From Planctomycetota bacterium (lineage in GTDB: Bacteria > Planctomycetota > UBA1135 > GCA-002748355), in contig DROQ01000055.1 of assembly GCA_011321845.1 (NCBI GenBank), forward strand, positions 1 to 64,000: DNA of 64,000 nt. Reading direction: 5' to 3'. Positions within the stretch are counted from its first letter, which is position 1. Each line of letters starts with the position of its first letter. Under the pieces are notes generated by a model, which searched no databases, was not told where the DNA came from, and was given only the letters and a program-made list of their open reading frames with translations. The position numbers and the translations under genes were made by a program. Positions 58,839 through 64,000 of the stretch are shown piece by piece.

Positions 58839-60659
58839 ATGGCCGAACAAAAGATCCGAAATCTGGCGATCATCGCCCACGTCGATCACGGGAAAACAAC
58901 CCTCGTGGACGGCATGCTTGCCCAGGCGGGCGCCTTCCGCGCCAACCAGAAGGTCGAGGAGTGTTTCCTCGACTCCAACGACCTGGAGCGGGAGCGGGGG
59001 ATCACCATCCTCGCCAAAAACACCGTCATCGACTGGGAAGGAACCAAGATCAACCTCATCGACACCCCGGGGCACGCCGACTTCGGGGGCGAGGTCGAGC
59101 GGGTCCTCTCCATGGCGGACGGGGTCCTCCTCCTGGTGGACGCCTTCGAGGGCCCGATGCCCCAGACCCGTTTCGTCCTCTCCAAGGCCTTCGAGAACCA
59201 TCTCGTTCCGATTGTCCTGGTCAACAAGATGGATCGGCCCGAGGCCCGCCCTGCCGAGGTCCTGAACGAAGTCTACGACCTCTTCATCGACCTGGACGCC
59301 GACGAGGAAGCCCTCGAATTCCCCGTCCTCTACGCTTCGGGCCGGGACGCATGGGCGAGCACAAGCCCCGATGAGCCGGGGACCGATCTGAGTCCTCTCT
59401 TCCGGGCCATTCTGGACAAGATCCCCGCCCCCAGCGACGATCCCGAAGGGCCGCTCCAGTTCCGGGTCTCCACTCTCGACCACTCGGACTTCGTCGGGCG
59501 CATCGCCGTCGGGCGGGTCCACCGCGGCAAGGTCCGCCGCCAGGCGCGGGTCATGCACGTCAGTCGCGACGGCAGCAGAAAAGAGGTGCAGATCCGGGGG
59601 GTCTACCATTTCGTGGGCCTCCGCCGGGAGGAATGCGAGGAGGTGGCCGCAGGGGACATCTGCGCCATCTACGGCATCGAGGACCTGGACATCGGCGACT
59701 CCCTGACCGACCTCGAGGTCGTGGAGCCGCTGGAGCCCATCGCCATCGACGAGCCCACGATCTCCATGCTCTTTCGCGTCAACGATTCCCCCTTCGCGGG
59801 GAGGGAGGGCAAGTTCGTGACCTCGCGGCAGGTCAAGGACCGCCTCTTCAAGGAACTGCGCAGCAATGTGGCCATGCGCATCGAGCCCGGTCCCAGCAAC
59901 GACGCCTTCATCGTCAAGGGCCGCGGCGTCATGCACCTCGGCATCCTCTGCGAGAACATGCGCCGGGAAGGCTTCGAGTTCTCCGTCGGCAAGCCCAAGG
60001 TCATCCTTCGGGAGATCGAAGGCAAGAAACATGAGCCCATGGAGCTTCTCGTCGTCAACACCCCCGAGGAAACGGTCGGCAAAATCATCGAATTCCTGGG
60101 TCAGCGCAAGGGGGAGCTGGTCACGATGACGCCCAAGGGAGAGTACACCCACCTCGAATTCCGCATCCCGGCCCGGGGCCTGATCGGCGCCAGGACCCGC
60201 ATGCTCAACCTCACCCAGGGCCGGGCCATCATCCACCACAGCTTTTTGGAGTACGGGGAATACAAAGGGGAACTCCCGACCCGGACCAACGGGGTCATGG
60301 TCTCCTCCGACAACGGCGTCGCCACCCCTTATTCCCTCGACAACCTGCGGGACCGGGGCATCTTTTTCACTCCCCCCCAGACGGCCATCTACGAGGGAAT
60401 GATCGTAGGCGAGCACTGCAAAGACAACGACATCCTCGTCAACCTCTGCCGCGAGAAGAAGATGACCAACATCCGCTCCTCCACCAAGGAAGCGACGACC
60501 AAGATGATCCCCGCCCACGTCCTCACCCTCGAGGAGGCCCTGGAGTACATCGACGACGACGAATTCGTCGAACTCACCCCCAAATCCATCCGCCTCCGCA
60601 AGATCCACCTCAAAGAAAAGGACCGCAAGAAGGTCGCCCGCCAGGCGGCCAAGCTCTAG
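58839..60659 (+). CDS. typA: Ribosome-associated GTPase TypA/BipA
   Basis: [53 protein letters not shown]; typical C-terminal domain. Confidence 0.96.
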   Translation: MAEQKIRNLAIIAHVDHGKTTLVDGMLAQAGAFRANQKVEECFLDSNDLERERGITILAKNTVIDWEGTKINLIDTPGHADFGGEVERVLSMADGVLLLVDAFEGPMPQTRFVLSKAFENHLVPIVLVNKMDRPEARPAEVLNEVYDLFIDLDADEEALEFPVLYASGRDAWASTSPDEPGTDLSPLFRAILDKIPAPSDDPEGPLQFRVSTLDHSDFVGRIAVGRVHRGKVRRQARVMHVSRDGSRKEVQIRGVYHFVGLRREECEEVAAGDICAIYGIEDLDIGDSLTDLEVVEPLEPIAIDEPTISMLFRVNDSPFAGREGKFVTSRQVKDRLFKELRSNVAMRIEPGPSNDAFIVKGRGVMHLGILCENMRREGFEFSVGKPKVILREIEGKKHEPMELLVVNTPEETVGKIIEFLGQRKGELVTMTPKGEYTHLEFRIPARGLIGARTRMLNLTQGRAIIHHSFLEYGEYKGELPTRTNGVMVSSDNGVATPYSLDNLRDRGIFFTPPQTAIYEGMIVGEHCKDNDILVNLCREKKMTNIRSSTKEATTKMIPAHVLTLEEALEYIDDDEFVELTPKSIRLRKIHLKEKDRKKVARQAAKL

Positions 60660-60666
60660 GTATGGA

Positions 60667-62322
60667 TCAGCGGCCGAGGGCTTTGCGGGCGCGGGCCCGC
60701 AGGCTCGGGGGGAATCGTTCGCCCTCGGCCAAAATCCCCAGTTCCTGCATGGCGCGGAGCTTCTGACCGCGGTTGAAGTAAGCACCGGCGAGATTCCAGC
60801 GGAGCTGCGCCTCGGTGTCGGGCTGGAGGATTTTGGCCCGGAGCCCCTTTTCCCCGGCCTGGATCCCCTTGGCCCACTGCCTTTGTTGCAGGTAGTAGGC
60901 TGCGAGCTGACTCCAGCTGTCCGCGAAATCGGGCCAGAGGCGCGTGGCCTGGAGGAGAAGCTCCTCCTCGCGCTTCTTTTCGCCTTCGTTCCCGAGGATC
61001 GCCGCGAGGCGAAGGTGGAGGAGGACGGATTTGGGATGGGTCCTGAGATCGTGGCTGAACAGCCGCTTTTCGGAGCGCCAGGCGAGGCTGCGCTGGACAT
61101 CCACGATCCCGCTGTCCAGAGCCCAGAAGCCGAGGGCGAGGAGGAGGCCGACCTTGAACTTGGGTTTGAGGCCGGGGATTTGGGCGAGGGCGGCGATGGC
61201 CAGGGAGAGGCCCAGGACGGGGGTGAACCAGAGGCGGTCGGCGAAGACGGTGCCGATCGGGAAGAAGAGGTTGGAGAGGGGGAGGCTGAAAAGCAGGTAG
61301 ACCAGGGTTCCCCGCCCCAGGTTGGGGAGACGGCGGCCCAGCCGGAGCCCCGCGAAGAGGAGGCCGAGAACCAGATAACCCACCAGCGCCAAGGGCGCAA
61401 AGAGCGACGAAAGAACAGGGAAAACCCAGGGTCCGTAGTCGCAGGAGAGATCGAAGGGGAAGAGACTCAGCCTGAAGCTGTGGGCGTAAACCCAGGCGGC
61501 GCTGGGCAAGCGCTGAGAAAAGGGGAGACCAGCGAAGGGATTGGCCTGTGGGAGGATGGGGACCGCTCCCAGGCCCTCGGCTCCGGAACGAAGGAGGAAA
61601 TAGGGGAGGAGGACCCCCGCGAGAAGACCGAGGAGGGGGGCAGCCCTGGCCCGGAGCAAAGCCGGCCACTCTCGAAGCGGCTTCAGAGGGAGGAGGCAGA
61701 GGAACAGCCAAGCCAGGCCCGACTCCTTGAAGGTCAGCGAAAGGAAGAGCGCCAGGGCCGCCCCGAGGAGGCGCAGCCAGCGGGCGCCCCCCGACGACCT
61801 CATGGAAGAGCGAAAGAGAAGCCATCCCAAGGCCCCGGTCACGAAAGCCCCCAGCTCGGCCCTCCCCACCACAGCGGCCACCGCCTCGGTGTGCAGGGCG
61901 TGCACCCCAAAGAAAAGGGTCCCCAGCAGGGCGGGGAAGCGTCCCGCCACCCGGCGCAGCAGGCGATAAGCCAGATAAACCGCCAGCAGGTAGAGGAGGA
62001 GGTTGACGATGTGTTGGGCGCGGGCCTCGGCGACCTGATCCCCGCCCGGAGCGAGCAGGGCTCTGGTCAGCGCGAAGCTGAGGATGGTCGTCGGGCGGTA
62101 GAGCGGACTGCGCTCCCTCGTCCCCGCCCAGTAGTGGGCCCCGTAGTACCGCCCCAGGGGCTGCAGCTCCGCGACCAGGGGATTGGGCCGCCCACTGAGA
62201 TGGCGCGAGGAAGCCACTGCCGCATCATCCAGGACGAAGCCCCCCTTGTAGACCGGGGAGAACACGACGAGGACCAGGCCCAGGATTCCGAACAGAAAAA
62301 GCCGCGCCTTCTCCCGCCCCAT
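60667..62322 (-). CDS. Multi-TM TMTC-like protein with C-terminal TPR-like repeats
   Basis: YKGGFVLDDAAV, SPLYRPTTILSFALT, HIVNLLLYLLAVYLAYRLL, FGVHALHTEAVAAVVGRAELGA; C-terminal TPR-like repeats. Confidence 0.75.
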   Translation of the reverse strand: MGREKARLFLFGILGLVLVVFSPVYKGGFVLDDAAVASSRHLSGRPNPLVAELQPLGRYYGAHYWAGTRERSPLYRPTTILSFALTRALLAPGGDQVAEARAQHIVNLLLYLLAVYLAYRLLRRVAGRFPALLGTLFFGVHALHTEAVAAVVGRAELGAFVTGALGWLLFRSSMRSSGGARWLRLLGAALALFLSLTFKESGLAWLFLCLLPLKPLREWPALLRARAAPLLGLLAGVLLPYFLLRSGAEGLGAVPILPQANPFAGLPFSQRLPSAAWVYAHSFRLSLFPFDLSCDYGPWVFPVLSSLFAPLALVGYLVLGLLFAGLRLGRRLPNLGRGTLVYLLFSLPLSNLFFPIGTVFADRLWFTPVLGLSLAIAALAQIPGLKPKFKVGLLLALGFWALDSGIVDVQRSLAWRSEKRLFSHDLRTHPKSVLLHLRLAAILGNEGEKKREEELLLQATRLWPDFADSWSQLAAYYLQQRQWAKGIQAGEKGLRAKILQPDTEAQLRWNLAGAYFNRGQKLRAMQELGILAEGERFPPSLRARARKALGR

Positions 62323-63314
62323 CAGCTCCCCTTGCGAGCCCTGGTCCAGGCCTGCTCTCTCAACTCAGGGAGCAGGTCCTCCACCTTCATCCCCCGGGCC
62401 TTGGCCTCGAAGCCCAGAAGGATGCGATGCCGCAGCGCGGGCAGCACAAATCGATCCACATCCTGCCGCGAGACATGGAACCGGCCCTGGACCAGGGCGG
62501 CCACCCGCGCAAGGGCAAGAATGGAGATCCCCGCCCGCGGCGAGGCTCCCAGCCGAATCGAAGGCTTCCCCCCCTGGGTCAGCGAGCAGAGCGCGGCCAC
62601 GTAGCGCACCAGCTCCTCCGCCACCAGCACTTCCTGGGCCAAGTCTCCGAACTCCAGAACCGTCTCGGAATCCAACACAGCGGTCGGCAACTCCCGCTTG
62701 GGCGGCCCCACAACCAGGGCCCCGAGCACCTCTTCGTCGGGATAGGGAACCTCCAGGCAAAGGGCAAAGCGATCCAGCTGCGCCTCCGGCAAAGGATAGG
62801 TCCCCTCCATCTCCACCGGATTCTGGGTCCCGATCAGCGAAAAAGGCCGGGGCAAGGCCCGCGTCTTCCCAAAGGAGGTCACCTGCCCCTCTTCCATCGC
62901 CTCCAGGAGCGCCGACTGCGTCTTGGGAGTCGCCCGATTCAGCTCGTCCGCCAAAACCAGGTGGGCAAACACCGGCCCCACCCGAAAATCAAAAGCCATC
63001 CCCCCCTCGGGCCGCTCTTCCAGGATCTCCGTCCCGGTCACATCCGCCGGCATCAGGTCCGGCGTACACTGGATCCGCGAAAACCGGCAACCCAAACCCG
63101 CCGCCACCGCCTTGACCAAAAACGTCTTCCCAAGCCCCGGCAGCCCCTCGAGCAACACATGCCTCCCCCCCAAGATCGCGAAAAGCAAAGGCTCCACCAG
63201 ACTCTCCCGCTGCCCAAGAAACGCCTTCCCCAGCACTTCCAGACAATCCCGGACCCGCTGGGCAAGCTCCCCCACCCTTCTTTCCAGCTCTATGTTGTAC
63301 ATTCCCGGTTTCAT
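62322..63314 (-). CDS. MoxR-family AAA+ ATPase
   Basis: HVLLEGLPGLGKT, IQCTPDLMPADVTGTEIL, GPVFAHLVLADELNRATPKTQSALLEAM, GTQNPVEMEGTYPLPEAQLDRF; 1-nt TGATG overlap with the next gene. Confidence 0.93.
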   Translation of the reverse strand: MKPGMYNIELERRVGELAQRVRDCLEVLGKAFLGQRESLVEPLLFAILGGRHVLLEGLPGLGKTFLVKAVAAGLGCRFSRIQCTPDLMPADVTGTEILEERPEGGMAFDFRVGPVFAHLVLADELNRATPKTQSALLEAMEEGQVTSFGKTRALPRPFSLIGTQNPVEMEGTYPLPEAQLDRFALCLEVPYPDEEVLGALVVGPPKRELPTAVLDSETVLEFGDLAQEVLVAEELVRYVAALCSLTQGGKPSIRLGASPRAGISILALARVAALVQGRFHVSRQDVDRFVLPALRHRILLGFEAKARGMKVEDLLPELREQAWTRARKGS

Positions 63315-63742
63315 CAGGGGTTAGTTTTTCCTAACCTAAAATGGGGTAAGATAAATAGCCACATTTCCTAGAGTTTTCGTATTAGCCAAGCTACCCAATC
63401 CCAGTTAACAATCCTCTTTCAAACCTTCGTTGAAAAAAACAACAAGGGATCCCAACGCAGCTTACAATGTCAAAATAAAAAAACTGCAAGGTAAAATAGC
63501 TCTATTCCCCCTCAATTGGTTACGGCTCCTACGAATTCCCACTTCAAAGATCCGCCAACAAGGAACCTAACCTCTTGTATTCACGAAAATCAGTCATCAA
63601 CCTGAATAAAAGAAAAACATTGGAAACTAGAATTTGGTCCTTTCCCTTGACATGGAAGGGAACCCGGACATTTTTACTGAAAAAGCTCCTTTTATATTTT
63701 CATCGAGATTTTTTTTGAAATAAACAAATTTTTCTATTGACA

Positions 63743-63754
63743 AGAGAGAGAGAG
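63743..63754. repeat. (AG)6 dinucleotide tract adjacent to TTGACA
   Basis: TTGACA (63737-63742) followed immediately by AGAGAGAGAGAG. Confidence 0.9.
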
Positions 63755-63896
63755 TTGGGGCAGATCTTTTAGGAAGGTTACCAAATGATCCTATCCCCTC
63801 AATTTGGCCTTTTTTACCTTTTCTTCCTCCCTTTTAGATCACAACTTATGCCGAATAGGAGGTATGGATTAATTTTTATCGCAAAAGGATACAACC

Positions 63897-64000
63897 ATGA
63901 AACTTAAAGCCCTTTTCCTCACCCTCACAATCCTTTTCCTTGCAGGAATCGCCAATTCTCAAGTCAAAATAAACAACATTGCTGTAACAACAAATACAGG
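63897..64000 (+). CDS. N-terminus of a secreted protein, truncated by the window edge
   Basis: ATG with upstream AAGGA; MKLKALFLTLTILFLAGIANSQVKINNIAVTTNTG (signal peptide). Absent from the ORF track because no stop lies in the window. Confidence 0.7.
   Translation, partial: MKLKALFLTLTILFLAGIANSQVKINNIAVTTNT

Noticed and set aside
63855-63870. AGGAGGTATGGATTAA as a mini-ORF (Met-Asp-stop) leader
   Set aside because: SD only 1 nt from the ATG and a two-codon ORF; likely chance in AT-rich DNA.
1-64000. CRISPR arrays, integrases, transposases, tRNA/rRNA genes, toxin-antitoxin or restriction systems
   Set aside because: None recognised by eye; small tRNAs could be missed without a covariance-model scan.

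Overview
This 64 kb window is GC-rich bacterial chromosome with about 40 supportable protein genes. The family content resembles Planctomycetota/PVC bacteria (inference: BatA/vWA proteins, DUF4175-like, NPCBM, PQQ-like propellers, squalene-cyclase-like repeats, DUF1565-type beta-helix proteins). No rRNA, tRNA, CRISPR array, integrase or transposase was recognised. Main blocks: (i) a secreted beta-helix protein running off the left edge, whose frame is broken by an 11-nt C tract just after the start codon; the ORF track omits it; (ii) a ~19.5 kb minus-strand envelope cluster (3.2-22.7 kb) with three HtrA-type domains, two lacking key catalytic residues, plus NPCBM, TPR, coiled-coil, DUF4175-like, two vWA membrane proteins, a cyclase-like repeat protein and a PQQ-like protein; (iii) a lipoprotein / beta-CASP nuclease / DapF / M48 protease operon, divergent from a GIDE-LemA fusion; (iv) guaB-guaA and ABC transporters; (v) a response regulator fused to an eroded HD-type domain, with a sigma54-like promoter and a perfect palindrome upstream; (vi) GT2-TPR, TrmFO, an Mrp-like ATPase lacking the CxxC motif, an M28 peptidase and a heterodimeric ABC exporter; (vii) a 12-CXXCH cytochrome lipoprotein in an apparent operon with an outer-membrane porin-like protein; (viii) NudL-like, TypA, TMTC-like and MoxR genes, then an AT-rich gap leading to a second truncated secreted protein. 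All calls come from reading motifs and ORFs by eye; no database search was run.
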